A stretch of DNA of 64,000 nt from Ambrosia x helenae (taxonomy: Eukaryota; Streptophyta; Magnoliopsida; Asterales; Asteraceae): positions 62,001-126,000 of the forward strand of contig JAUTDX010007104.1 in NCBI GenBank assembly GCA_030844895.1, in the 5' to 3' direction. A model generated the notes under the pieces. It did no database searches. It was not told the origin of the DNA and saw only the letters and a program-made list of their open reading frames with translations. The position numbers were made by a program, and so were the translations under genes. Shown here in pieces: positions 11,759 to 23,784 of this stretch. How positions within the stretch are numbered: position 1 is the first letter of the stretch; the number at the start of each line of letters is the position of its first letter.

Positions 11759-11930
11759 CTCTTGGCGATTGCGTTAATTAGCTTTGATTAAACTTATCTG
11801 AAATATCTGTGCTATTTGTTAATTTTTCTATTTCAGTTAATTTTTATTTTTATTTCGAGTCTTTTCTATTTTTTTTAGTTTCTTCTATCTGTTATTCTCT
11901 TACCTCTTTTATTGTCTACTTTGCAGTTTT

Positions 11931-14900
11931 ATGCTAGTTACTCGTTCGAGGAGCAAGTCAGCTGCTGAAGTTAAGCTTGAAGAGGTAAGTTCTTCTAGCT
12001 CTTGTTCTTCTAGGTCGTCTTCCCCACCACCCAGTCCACCACCAAACCTTTCCCAAATGGCTGAGCATCGCACTGTCCACCAACAATCCACCCAGGGTTT
12101 TACGGGAGTTAACTCCCCTATTACCATTCCAGCCATCAACAATGATGGGTCCTGGCAGATACCCTCCTACATCATGACGGCCATTAATAACACCTGTCAA
12201 TTCCACGGCCGCGATGATGAGGATGCCCCGGCCCACATAGCCCGTCTGACTCGCATCCTAGCTACCTTTAAGCTACAGGGTGCCACAGATGATGCTAAAT
12301 TCCTCCACTTGTTCCCCTTTTCCCTTTCTGGTCGAGCCGCCACTTGGCTCGACTCTCACCCTACTGACACTTTTACCACCTGGGATGCCCTTAAAGAAGC
12401 TTTTCTGAATAAGTACTTTCCACCTAGCAAGGCATCCCGCCTTCGCGATCAGATCCATTCGTTCCGAATGGAACCTGATGAGCCTTATTATCTTGCATGG
12501 GAGCGTTTTCAAAACCTGCTTAGCAGGTGCTCCCAACATGGTCTGACTGATTGGGCCCTTGTAGAGAAATTCTACAATGGCTTAACTTATGAGGCAAAGA
12601 ACCGCTTTGATACTTCTGCGGGCGGCCACATGATGGGTAAGAAAACTGCGGCCGAATGCAATGACTTATTTGAAAGTTTTGCCCAAACAGACCATGAGCA
12701 GCGGACTTTACTCAGGAATTCCATTCCTGCACCTAGTACCACCTCACCAGCTCGAGGTGTTCACCAAGTCGCATTGGACACTAGCGTGGCCGCTGCTCTA
12801 GTTGCTTTGACTAAGGAAGTGAAGGAGTTGAAATTGAAATCTGAGAAGTGTGAGATGTGTAGGGGAGGGCATGCTACTTCCGAATGCCCTTTGATTCACC
12901 AGGAGGAGCAAGTGGATTTTGTAGGCGGTCAGAACCGCGTGTCAAATAACTCTTATGGAAATTCTTACAACCCAGGTTGGAGGAATCATCCAAACTTCAG
13001 CTGGAAATCTTTCGGTAATCCCCCTGGTTTCTCATCAAACTCTACTCATAACCAGGGGCAGGGTCAGTATTCGGGAGGAAATTCGGGTAATAAGGTAGGT
13101 TCGGGTATTGAGGGTGGTTTGGGTGAAATAAAAGAACTTTTAACCCAGTTAGTGGCTAAGGATGCCCACACCCAGAAAACTCTTGCAGAGCATGACACCT
13201 TGTTGAAAAATCACCACTCTGCATTTTTGGATCTTCAGCGTACTGTTGGTGATATTGCTAGGCAGTTGGAAGAGCGGCCCCAAGGCCAGTTCTCGGGTAG
13301 TACTCAACCCAACCCAGCCGCCCAACTGAAAGCAGTCACCACTCGTAGTGGTAGAGGGGCAGAGAGAGTTAGTGAGCAGGTAGAGAGTGAGGTAGAGGAG
13401 CAGTTAGATGAGGAAATAGAGATGGAGGCTCCTAGTAGGGTGCAACCTAGGCTAGTCCCAGTAAGTACCGTACCAAATAGTGAGCCTCAGATAGAGAAGG
13501 TTGTAGGTAGGACACCCACACCGATTAGGCCTACCCCTGAGATTGATCCTTCTCGTCTTCCATACCCAGCCCGCCTTAGGAACCAGAAATATGCTAAGGA
13601 GTATGGACATTTTCTAGATATGTTTAAGCAGCTCAAAATCAATCTCCCGTTCATTGAGGCCCTCCAGCATATGCCTAAATATGCCAAATTCCTTAAAGAT
13701 CTTTTGAAAAGGAAAGATAGGCTGGGGGAGGTCTCAAACATTCCATTGACTGCGGGATGTTCTGCGGTGGTTTTGAACAAGCTACCGGAGAAATTGACAG
13801 ACCCCGGGATTTTTACAATCCCGTGTATGTTTGGTAGTGACACTCAAAACCACGCGTTGGCAGACTTAGGTGCTAGTATCAACCCGATGCCTTATTCTCT
13901 TTATGAGAAACTAGACCTAGGTGACCTGACCCCAACGCGCATGACTTTATCCCTTGCTGACCGATCGGTCAAATATCCACGGGGCATTGTGGAAAACTTG
14001 TTAGTGAAAGTTGATAAATTTGTTTTCCCCGTGGATTTCGTTATTCTTGACATGGAGGTAGACGACAAAGTACCTCTAATTCTAGGACGTCCTTTTCTGC
14101 GTACCGCCAAGGCACTCTTTGATGTCTTTGACGGGAAGATCACTCTACGCGTAGGAGATGAGACGGTCACCTTTGAGATCGTCAAATCCATGAGATACCC
14201 TGGTAGTCAAGACGATTTTAGCGGTCCCACTGACTCTGTTTACTTCATAAATTCTTTTATCTCTCGTGTGGACCGATGTCTTGATTACATCTATGGGGGT
14301 GATTTGGTAGTTGAGACCCATGATGAGGAGTTAGAGTTAGTTGGGGAGGAAACCCCTTTGTTTCCCGAGGCATTAGAGATTAATGAGGTTCGTGAGGAGA
14401 GTAGTAAACCTTCATTAGAGATACCACCGCCTTTAGAACTTAAGGTTTTACCCTCTCACTTAGAGTATGCCTACTTAGGGGAGAATGCTAGTTTGCCCGT
14501 CATTATTTCATCTAAACTGACGGAGGAGGAGAAGAGTCGGTTGCTTGATGTGTTGAAGGCACATAAGCAAGCCATTGCATGGAGGCTCTCTGACATCAAG
14601 GGCATCAGCCCTACTTACTGTACCCACAGGATACTCATGGAGGATGATTATAAGCCTGTGGTGCAGCCTCAGAGACGCCTAAATCCGAACATGCAGGATG
14701 TAGTTAGGAGGGAGGTTCTTAAGCTCATGGATGCTGGTCTGATCTATCCCATATCTGATTCCCCGTGGGTGAGCCCGACTCAAGTTGTCCCTAAGAAGGG
14801 AGGGATGATTGTGGTCACTAATGAGAAAAATGAGCTCATTCCCACTCGTACTGTCACTGGTTGGCGTGTCTGTATTGATTATAGGAGACTGAATGATGCC

Positions 14901-15356
14901 ACCAGGAAAGACCATTTTCCTCTCCCGTTCATTGATCAGATGTTGGAGCGTTTGGCAGGGCAGCAGTTTTACTGTTTCCTTGACGGATTTTCAGGTTATT
15001 TCCAGATCCCCATTGCACCGGAGGATCAGGAGAAGACCACCTTTACATGCCCCTATGGCACTTATGCGTATCGCCACATGTCGTTTGGGTTATGTAACGC
15101 TCCGGCCACCTTTCAGCGTTGCATGATAGCTATTTTTCAGGATATGATTGAGACATCTATGGAGGTTTTCATGGATGATTTTTCGGTTTATGGTAGCTCT
15201 TTTGATGTTTGCTTGGTTAACTTAGAGAGGATGTTAGAGAGATGTGTAGAGTCTAAGTTAATGTTGAATTGGGAGAAGTGTCACTTTATGGTGACTGAGG
15301 GGATAGTTCTAGGACATAAGATTTCTAGGGATGGTATAGAGGTTGACAGGTTCTAG
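11931..15356 (+). pseudogene. Athila gag-protease-reverse transcriptase (truncated pol)
   Basis: One 1,141-codon frame. Gag capsid lies at about residues 90-230 (ATWLDSHPTDTFTTWDALKE is the retrotrans_gag core). A CCHC-like knuckle CEMCRGGHATSEC lies near 307. The retropepsin region has ALADLGASINPMPYSLYEKL, with DLGAS in place of the usual D-T/S-G, as is normal for Athila. The RT runs from about 910, with WRVCIDYRRLN, FSGYFQIPI and the active site VFMDDFSVYG. The frame is open from gag into pol with no frameshift between them. It ends early, right after GIEVDRF, where roughly 40 residues that usually join RT to RNase H are missing and the frame changes. Confidence 0.92.
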
Positions 15357-15388
15357 GACATAAGGATTTTTCCAAAATCACTCGCCCC

Positions 15389-17260
15389 ATGACCCGTCTT
15401 CTTGAGAAAGACGTTCCTTTTATCTTTGATGAAGAGTGTCTTAAGGCTTTTGAGTTTTTGAAGGAGCGGTTAGTGAGTGCTCCTATCTTAGTTTCACCCG
15501 ACTGGAGCTTACCTTTTGAGCTCATGTGTGATGCGAGTGACTACGCAGTCGGGGCAGTCTTAGGGCAAAGGCGTGACAAACACTTTCATCCTATCTATTA
15601 CGCCAGTAAGACCCTTAATGATGCTCAGGAGAACTACACAACCACCGAGAAAGAGCTTTTGGCGGTTTTGTTTGCTTTTGATAAATTTCGTTCTTATCTC
15701 GTGCTTTCCAAAACCACCGTCTTTACTGATCACTCGGCTTTGCGGTTTCTCTTCGCAAAGAAGGACGCCAAACCTCGTTTAATTCGGTGGATTCTTTTGC
15801 TTTCTGAGTTTGACATTGAGATTAAGGATAAACGGGGAGCAGAGAACGTGGCTGCAGATCACCTCTCCCGTTTAGAGGATCCGAGTAGGGAGGAGATTCG
15901 TGAGGAGGTGATTGGAGATAAATTCCCTCACGAGTCCATAGATTTTGTGGAGGCTGAGAAGCAGGGTATGCCATGGTTCACTTATTTGGCAAATTACCTT
16001 GTTCATGGGATGTTGGTAGAGGGTATGAATACCCAACATCGTAAGAAGTTTCTTAGAGATGCTACTAAGTATGTGTGGGATGACCCTTTTCTTTTTAGAA
16101 TCGGAGGTGATAGGATTTTAAGGAGATGTGTTAGTAGAGAGGAGGGACTAGAGATTATTAGGCATTGCCATGAGAGTCTCTATGGAGGGCACCATGCTCA
16201 TCACACCACTGCACAAAAGGTCTTTGATAGTGGTTTTTATTGGTCTACTGTGGTGAAGGATGCCCTCGATTTCGTGAAGCGGTGCGACGCTTGTCAACGC
16301 ACCGGTAACATTTCATCCAAGAATGAGATGCCTCAGAACCTCATTCAGGTTCTTGAAGTTTTTGATGTCTGGGGCATTGATTTCATGGGACCGTTCCCCA
16401 TTTCTGAAGGGAACTGGTACATCCTCGTGGCCATTGATTATGTTTCAAAGTGGTCGGAAGCGCAAGCTCTACCTACTAATGACGCCCGAGTGGTGGTGAA
16501 ATTTTTGAAGAAGTTGTTCACTCGGTTTGGTACTCCCAAGGCACTTATTAGTGACCGTGGTACGCATTTCTGTAACACCATGATGGAAAAGGTGTTAGCG
16601 CGCTACGGGGTCACTCACCGTTTATCGACCGCTTACCATCCCCAAACAAGCGGTCAAGTGGAGAATGCAAACCGAGGAGTGAAGAGAATTCTTGAGAAAA
16701 CCGTTGGGAAAAGTCGGAAGGATTGGTCCGACAAGTTAGATGATGCGCTTTGGGCGTTTAGGACCGCTTATAAAACGCCATTAGGTACTACACCTTTTAT
16801 GATTGTTTATGGTAAAGCGTGTCATCTACCCGTTGAGGTAGAACATCGAGCTCTTTGGGCCCTTAAAGCGGTTAATCTTGATCTTACCGAGGCCGCTAAG
16901 AGACGATTTTTCCAGCTTCATGAGTTGGAGGAGCTTCGGGATGCAGCATATGCACGGTCGCTGAGCATTAAAGAGAAAATTAAGGAGTTGCATGATAAGA
17001 GGATCAAGAAGGTGAAGGAGTTTAGAAAGGGAGATAAAGTGCTTTTATATAATTCACGGTTGAAGTTGTTCGCAGGAAAGCTTAAGTCCAAATGGGCAGG
17101 TCCATATACAGTTAATGAGGTTTTCCCATATGGCACAGTCGAACTACTAAATGATGCAGATGGAAGCACTTGGAAGGTCAACGGTCATAGGCTTAAGCTT
17201 TATATTGGAGGACCGTTAGACCCGACAGAGAAGGAGGAAACTCCTCTCGAGACCCCTTAG
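15389..17260 (+). pseudogene. Athila RNase H and integrase (second half of pol)
   Basis: The 623-codon frame continues pol in another frame. RNase H comes first: FELMCDASDYAVGAVLGQR, then KELLAVLFAFDKFRSYL, TDHSALRFL and ADHLSR. Integrase follows with a His/Cys zinc region (HHAHHTT...CDACQ). Its catalytic core has D in WGIDFMGPFP, D in ISDRGTHF and E in GQVENANRG. The C-terminal region KVLLYNSRLKLFAGKLKSKW is the GPY/F-like module; no chromodomain is visible, as expected for Athila. All catalytic residues look intact, so the damage is confined to the RT-RNase H junction upstream. Confidence 0.92.
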
Positions 17261-19067
17261 GATGAGAGTTGGTTGAACCTTGGGAAAGGTCCCAAGTGTA
17301 GAGTTTGTAGAGGTTTATTTTCCGTTAATTTTTCAGTTAATTATGTGTTTTTGTTTGTGTTTTTCGTCGTTTTTTCGTTTTTTGTGTTTGTGTGTGAAGT
17401 CATGTTGCAGGAATTCATAGCTACGTGGAGAGAAAAACATGGGCAATATATGGACTCCAGGTAAGTTAGTCAAATTTTTATTCAATTTTGGGTCTTGGAA
17501 GAGGCAAGTGAAAAACTCAAAATTTTTTCTAAGGCATGAAACATCAAGTTTTTCCATAAACTTTCTAACCAATTTGCCTCATCGTGCTACGCGATGACAC
17601 CCCCCTTCCTTGGTCGCGTGACGCGGCGTGTACCCCACAAAAAAAAAAAAAATCGAGACCAACATCTGCTCTTCTTCTTCTTCCATTCCAACCAAAACCC
17701 TAACACCTAACACCACCCATCACCACCCACCACCTCCACCCCTCTGCCGCACCCACCTCCCACCCACCTTCCCACCTCCGGCTCGCCACCACCACACCCT
17801 CCAAACATCACCTACCCACCGGACCACCACCCTCCCTCCACCAACCTAAAACTCGTACCCCTGCCTCCACCCTACACCCTCCACACTCCTCCGCAGCCTC
17901 ACCTCCTTTTCGTTTCAGCATCCACCACCACCCATCTCCGCAACCCTGAAACCCCACCCATCACACCCCCTCTCTGCCCAATCCCCCTCGTCAACCACAA
18001 CCACCGTCTAAAACCCTCCGGCCACCACACCAGCTTCTCCCCCTCTCCGCCTCCCTCACAACCCGACCGGCCACCACAACCACCTTCCTACCCCAAACAA
18101 CCTCAGCCCCTGCAACCCTCCGACCCCAATCACCCACAACCACCTCCACCCTCACGTAGCCTTCTGATTAAACCCACACTCCAACTCCGAACATCACCAG
18201 CCACCACCTGCCGCGTCACAACGACCCACACTCCACGTCTGACTCACCACCTGTGTCTTCTTTCTGATTAAAGCGCTTCCAGGTAATGGTTCTTGCAATT
18301 TTCTTTTGTACATTTATTGTTTATGTCAGTCGTGTCGCAGTCATAGTGTCGTGTCGTTATTGTGTTTTGTGTGGGATTGTTTTGGTCAGATTTGGTTGAG
18401 ATTGTATCGTTTATGTCGCGTTGTTAGTGTCGTCGTGTTATTGCGTCATGTTAGGGAATGTGTCATAGTGTCGTTGTTATACTTTGGTGCTAATGTCTTT
18501 TGGTCGAGTCTACATGTCGTTTAGTTGAGTTATACATTAGTCCCTAGTCCGTCAGTGTCGCTTATGGTCATTGCTTGTTATGTGTTGGGGATTATGTCAT
18601 ATTGTTATTGTCGTTTTATTAGGTACAAAATGGCAAAAACTCCCCCGTCTAATGGGAGTTTTTCAACCCGAATTAATTTTTCACAAAACAAATCGTTTCC
18701 TCACTTATGCTTTCCGGGTCGCCATTTTGCATCAATTAGGCACTTGTACTTAATTGCGGACAATTAAAGAGTCGGGATGGGGTATGTGTAATTTTGAGTT
18801 AGTTTTTACTTGTTCTTGAGTCGTGGGTGTAAATTGAGTCTAAGTTTTTATTTTTGTCTTGAGTCGAGTCGCTGGGGTTTTCATGAGCTTATAGGCACGA
18901 GCCGCCTCGCCCGTACTCAATCTCCATTCGGGCGAGGCGCGGTTCACATCTTCTTGATAATCACAGTTGTCAGTCCTGTCTGTCACGACCGCGAAAGAAA
19001 TGCTATACGGTCGTTTACTAACATCAAATCAACTTTTTGCTTGTTTCTTTAAAGATGTTTTGCAGAT
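17261..19067 (+). other. Athila pol-to-ORF spacer with C-rich tract and splice acceptor
   Basis: There is no long frame. Two copies of the LTR's palindromic CGNGNNACGCG motif lie at 17581-17595 and 17613-17628. From about 17690 to 18240 the plus strand is extremely C-rich and almost free of G (repeated CCACCACC, CCACCTCC). A GT-rich stretch with repeated GTCGTGTCG phrases follows. The spacer ends with TTTTGCAG at 19058-19065, a good splice acceptor two bases before the ATG of the next gene. It looks like the leader of a spliced subgenomic mRNA. Confidence 0.55.
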
Positions 19068-20390
19068 ATGTCAGGTGAAGGCTCCTCGCACGCAGCAGCA
19101 AAAAGAAAACGGGATCCACCCCGCAAACCAATTCAGTATTCAGAGCCAGAGAAGCATAATACTGTTGAACGTGATAACCTTCGCGAGCATACTTTACTTA
19201 AATTTGCTTCAGGCACAAAAGAAGCAGAAAAGTGTGACGTTTTGATTGATCTGCCTTTGCTGACACCGCAGACTATAGATTGGGATCTTTTAGATAAAGT
19301 TGGGCAGCGGGACAGGATTGAGAAGTTGTTGGGCCCCAGGTTTAAGAAGGTTTTGGCTTGTGATAAACCACAGTATGAGGAGATCACTATTGAGTTCCAT
19401 TCCACGTACATACACAGAGAGGGTGGGTTTTATGAGTCAGATGCAGTTTCATTCTCTCTGGGCAGGGTACTACATGAGATGTCTATTCCCCAGTTCGCAG
19501 TTGTTACAGGTTATTATACTGCGGAGGAGACCCAGACTTCCGCGTTTCTGACTAGTTTGAGGGGTGTGAGCAAGGAAGAGAGGGAGTATTGTATTACAGA
19601 GGCAGATTTAGAAGAATTTTGGAATTCGATTGCTAATGTTCCGTACTCAGGTGGGTTGTCAGGGTCAGCGATTCGGGATCCCGTTTACAGGTACATTATT
19701 AAGGTCCTTGGTTGCACTTTGGTGGGAAGGAAGTCGACTGAAAATAGAGTGAATTGGGTTGAGTTGTTTTGTTTATATTGTATGGTGAAAGGCCGGGAGG
19801 CGAATTTGGCTAGTGTTATGGCTTGGTCACCGAGGAGAGGTGGGACGCGAGCAGGTTTGGATATGGGCCCGTACATCACGCAGATAGCTCAAAACTTGAA
19901 TGTGATGAGGCAGCCTGGGCCGTATACCGAACAAAAGTTAGTGAAAGGACCCAAGAAGCCCGGGTATTATGGTTTGAAGGAGTCGAGGAATGCGAGTATC
20001 ATTACTAGCACTGACCCGCCTGAATGGGTAGCTATCACACCAGGACCTCAGGTATTACCTCCAGAGGGTACAACAGCAGCAGCTACTCTTCAGGCCAGCA
20101 TTCCTACCAGATTACAGAGACCTCGACAGAGACACGAGTTGCCAGGTCGTCAGTATCCTCTCAGAGAGCCACCACCAGTACCACTTACTCTAGAGGCATT
20201 AGCTGAGCGCACTGATAGGCAGATTAGGGAGTTGAACGAGCTGATTACTGAGGGTCAGCGAGCACAGGCAGAGAGCCAGCGCAGGCAGGACGATGCGTTC
20301 AGGTATATTATGAGGGCATTGAATTTGGGCGTACCAGAGTTTTTCAGAGCACCAGAGCAGCAGGAGCAGCGGGATCCACAGGATGATTAG
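19068..20390 (+). CDS. ATHILA ORF-1 family protein ('env-position' gene)
   Basis: The 440-residue frame is intact and lies between pol and the 3' LTR. Its middle matches the ATHILA ORF-1 family by its general pattern: TIEFHSTYIHREGGFYESDAVSFSLGR..., EFWNSIANVPYSGG..., DPVYRYIIKVLGCTLVGR and VNWVELFCLYCMVKGR. The N-terminus is basic (AAAKRKRDPPRKP), possibly nuclear-targeting. The C-terminus from about 330 is rich in P, R, Q and E and looks coiled or disordered. There is no signal peptide and no membrane segment, so nothing supports an envelope function. The ATG follows a splice acceptor by two bases, which suggests expression from a spliced RNA. The true role of this family is not known. Confidence 0.8.
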   Translation: MSGEGSSHAAAKRKRDPPRKPIQYSEPEKHNTVERDNLREHTLLKFASGTKEAEKCDVLIDLPLLTPQTIDWDLLDKVGQRDRIEKLLGPRFKKVLACDKPQYEEITIEFHSTYIHREGGFYESDAVSFSLGRVLHEMSIPQFAVVTGYYTAEETQTSAFLTSLRGVSKEEREYCITEADLEEFWNSIANVPYSGGLSGSAIRDPVYRYIIKVLGCTLVGRKSTENRVNWVELFCLYCMVKGREANLASVMAWSPRRGGTRAGLDMGPYITQIAQNLNVMRQPGPYTEQKLVKGPKKPGYYGLKESRNASIITSTDPPEWVAITPGPQVLPPEGTTAAATLQASIPTRLQRPRQRHELPGRQYPLREPPPVPLTLEALAERTDRQIRELNELITEGQRAQAESQRRQDDAFRYIMRALNLGVPEFFRAPEQQEQRDPQDD

Positions 20391-21707
20391 GAGCAGTGTG
20401 GGGATACGAGTGCAGCATGATCATCTGGTTATATCTTTTGTTTATTTTTCTTTTGATAATGTTTTTATTTGATCATGGTCTGTACTAAACTTGATATTTT
20501 GTGGCATGCTCTGGGACATGGGTTGGCAGGTTGGCACTTTATATATATATATATATATATATATGTTGGCTATGATGTGATTATGTGTGTTTGGTAGAAT
20601 ACTTGGCCGCTTCGTTCGTTGATGAGAATTTGGAATTGTTTGCTGAGCACGTTTGAATTGGATGGCATGTTTTTGGATTAGACTGGCACATGACAGTCTT
20701 GCTATATTTCCAGCTAAGTCTTTTCCTTTTTATCTTTTCTTTTTTGTCTTTCTTTTTGTTCAGTGTCAGTTTTATTTTATTGTGTTTGAGTCAGTTGTCC
20801 ATTCCTGCATTGGGGACAATGCAAAATTTAAGTGTGGGGATGGACCGTGTCGGTTATAGTTGAGTCTAAAAAAAAATTAATAATAAAATGTCCCTGATTT
20901 TGAAGTTTGCATTATATAAAATATGGAAGATGATAGGTAAAGTTAGGTGTCCGGTTTTCAAATAGTATGTATAACAAGAGATTAAAATTGATTGAAAACG
21001 TGTCTGATTTGGGATATGTGGGTAGGCTCAACCGGTAGAAAGGTTTCCTTTGAAAAGTAATAAATTAATTATGTTAGGCTATTTTGTGGGTTCTCATCTA
21101 GGAGAAACGGGGAGACCGAAACCGCCAAAAATATTATAAGAAGCACCGTTATAAGTAGAAAACCGTTAGAATTTCTAATCACTTAAAAAAAATATATTAG
21201 AAATCAAAGCAAAAAATGCTGAAGCTTAAGGTGCCTGGCCACTGGGATAGCGACTTGGATTGGTCACACCCTCTGAGTTAAGTATGCTGAGATTGAAAAA
21301 AAAAATGCTGAAGCTTAAGGTGCCTGGCCACTGGGATAGCGACTTGGATTGGTCACACCCTCTGAGTTAAGTATTTAAAAAAAAAGTGATTTTAAATTCT
21401 CTTGGTTTTCTACATAAGACGGTTGGGAAATGGTCAAATTGGTCGTTCCTTTAGCTTCATAAGCTTGAGGCGGAATTAGGAGGAACTGTGGCTTCCTTTG
21501 AGTGAGACCCTAGATAGACTAATCAACATGAACTTAACGTAAATAAAAAGGGGCTTGGAAACCGGTTTGGGTTTAAGAGGATCAGTATACCTGCAATCGC
21601 AATCAACACGTTAGTAGATTATTAATTAAGTAACCTATGTTTTGAAACCGGATGTAAACCTAACTGTGATTCCATAGCATAATTCTTTTTCAGGGACGAA
21701 AAAACAT
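20391..21707 (+). other. Athila 3' non-coding region
   Basis: There is no gene. It holds a (TA)n tract at 20541-20563, two copies of a 'GTGTGGGGATG' phrase (about 20833 and 21709, the second being the functional purine tract), and a large stem-loop with an internal duplication (see 21146-21425). The region from about 21420 on is conserved, inverted, at 63709-64000. Confidence 0.7.
21146..21425 (+). repeat. Stem-loop arms around an 80-bp tandem duplication
   Basis: The left arm (about 21146-21186: CCGTTATAAGTAGAAAACCG ... AATCACTT) and right arm (about 21380-21425: AAGTGATT ... GGTTTTCTACATAAGACGG) are imperfect inverted repeats of about 40 bases. Between them an approximately 75-bp unit starting ATGCTGAAGCTTAAGGTGCC is present twice (about 21217 and 21306). 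Confidence 0.75.
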
Positions 21708-21722
21708 AAGTGTGGGGATGTT
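21708..21722 (+). promoter_or_regulatory. Athila polypurine tract
   Basis: AAGTGTGGGGATGTT directly precedes the 3' LTR, the place where plus-strand DNA synthesis is primed. Confidence 0.8.
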
Positions 21723-23779
21723 TGATGTATTGCAAAATACATCGGTTATTTGTACATATTTTGAGTCGTTATCGAGTCAGTGTGTGTCGTTTATATATAT
21801 TTTTCGGTTTCTATTTAGTATTTTATGTGTCACAGGAATCCGGATGGCAAAATAGGCAAATTTATGCATAAACGGTGCTTTACGAGGTCCGGATGAGTCA
21901 CAAATGAAAAGAGAAGATAAAAATAAACAAAATTGGAAAAATCATCCCGTCGTGTCACGCGACAGACTCCCTTGCATCCCGTCGTGTCACGCGGCGCTAT
22001 GCAGATTCAGCTTTGAGGGCGTCGTGTCACGCGACCACTTACCCAGGATCCCGTCGCGTGACGCGATGGCCATCAGGAAGCCCAAAATTGTGTTTTTCAA
22101 GCCCAAATCGGATTTTAAAACCCTAGAACGAAATTTTAAGAGGTATTCTTGACTTTTGGACGATTGGAGAGCTGTTCAAGGTGATTCCAAGGCAAGAAAA
22201 GGGCAAGGTTCGAGATTTGAAGCGAGAGTTTCGACTTTCTCGGGTGTTCATCATTCGGTTTAGTTGTTTCTTAGTTTTCTTTCATTCAAACTCATGTTGA
22301 TTGATATTATGAACCTTTTGATTTCTGTTTTGATGGTGTTTTGTGGCTAAACTCTTATAGCTACCTAGACTAAGACGAATACTATGCTTTGATTTGCGAT
22401 TTTTATGGTTTTTTGGAACTTGTTTTGGATTTATGATTCAGTAAAGATTTTGATTTCTTTAGATCTAGTGTATGTGCGTATTTATTATTTTCTTATTGTC
22501 ACTTATTCACTCCACTTGCACTTTTGTGAATGTCTTTCATGTATGAGTGCTAGTTAGGTTGCAGACTTTGTGTAGCAACTAGTTTATGGTCAATAGTCGC
22601 GAGTTTACCATAGGAGTGATATTTGGTGGTTAGAAGATTTTAGGTATTCTTCCAAGTTCAATAGCTGTGAGGTGAGGGCTTGTTGGTATGTCTAGGTTGT
22701 TAAATTGCTAGGTTAGAGGCTTTGTGAGAAGATCTGCCTAGTTTCCCTTTCAACTCTTGCATATCAAGTTAGATCTAGGCTTCAATAATTACCCCTTGCA
22801 CATAGTGTAGTGAGGCTTTCGCGCTGTGAGGTAGATTGTCTAGCGGGTACTCGATCATAAGAGTTAGATAACCTGTGAGGGTTTGTACTCCAACCGGTAG
22901 TTTAACAGCACAACAATATTCTAGGGTTTCCCCTTGAGAAGGGTCGAGGGTGTCTAGTTTATTCTTGATGTTTAGTATTTTAAGATCCCGGTTCCAAATC
23001 AGTTCCATAACCATAGAAGCTTATCAGGCATAGTTAGGAGTCTGGTCTAGGTAGTGTCTTATCATCATCTGAAATCATCTTAGCTCAATTATCGTTTTTA
23101 GTTAAGTATAGTTAACCTTAGGTAATCTTTATTTTATTGCAAATTAGTTTTTAGTAAAACCCCCCTTTTTAATTAATAAATAGTTTTATTTCAGTTTTAG
23201 ATAAGTTTTCGAGTCTAATTACCATCTTCCATTAGAGTCTCGTGGGTTCGATATCCGGACTTACTTTAGCTTTACTAGAGTCGATAGGTTCGCTTGCCTG
23301 TCAGTAGTTTAGTTTTAGAGAGTCTAGAGTATTACTAGGTGTCTAGTTTTAGGTTTAATTTAGGGGTTAGGATCAAATACACAGTGAAAGAAAAATAGGA
23401 AGTTGTAGGAAGGGTATCAAACGGATTCCGACTGAACTCATTCAAGCGGCATTGGATTCGTTTTATCGAACCCTACAACGTGAGTTTTTAGGTCCTCGTT
23501 TTTTTGAGGTTTTAGCTTGTGGTTTTTAGAATATGCGTTATATCATTGTGTCTTTCATGTACCATTGTGTCTTTTTCTTATTTCCATCATTGTGTCATTT
23601 TTTCAATTGATTGTGTCTTTTTTTTTCAGCATTGTGTTATATTTTGTGGCTCATTGTGTCATATTTCATGATTTATTGTGTTTTTTGTATCCTTCTCACC
23701 CTTCTCATTTTTATTAACTTGTGTAGAATAACTTGACCCTTAATTTAGTTATTTTTATTAAACTACTTTTAGCACATCA
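21723..23779 (+). repeat. Athila 3' LTR (with MITE inside)
   Basis: The sequence is the same as 10062-11734 apart from scattered substitutions, but a 376-bp MITE plus a 9-bp duplication (23364-23748) interrupts it 31 bases before its end. Removing the MITE leaves about 1,672 bp. It ends CACATCA at 23779, followed by TSD TCAAC. Confidence 0.93.
23364..23739. mobile_element. MULE-type MITE with CATTGTGT repeats (376 bp)
   Basis: The insertion in the Athila 3' LTR is flanked by the 9-bp duplication TTAATTTAG (23355-23363 and 23740-23748). One end begins GGGTTAGGATCAAATACAC, which matches the inverted end of the 26080-27421 element; the other end reads inward GGGTCAAGTTATTC. Seven CATTGTGT-like repeats fill its right half. 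It has no coding capacity. The 9-bp duplication and weak termini fit a non-TIR MULE. Confidence 0.75.
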
Positions 23780-23784
23780 TCAAC

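Larger units (their letters stand above)
10062..23779 (+). mobile_element. Athila-lineage Ty3/gypsy LTR retrotransposon
   Basis: The 13.7-kb element is flanked by TCAAC (10057-10061 and 23780-23784). LTRs begin TGATGTATTG and end CACATCA. The PBS matches plant tRNA-Asp, the primer typical of Athila. Order is gag-protease-RT, RNase H-integrase, a long non-coding spacer, an ATHILA ORF-1 family gene, a purine tract, and the 3' LTR. By eye the LTRs differ by about 14 substitutions and one indel over 1.67 kb. Pol is interrupted by a deletion at about 15350, so the copy is not autonomous. It lies in ORF1 of the LINE. Confidence 0.93.

Noticed and set aside
19068..20390. Retroviral-type envelope
   Set aside because: No signal peptide, membrane span or cleavage site is visible; only the position resembles env.
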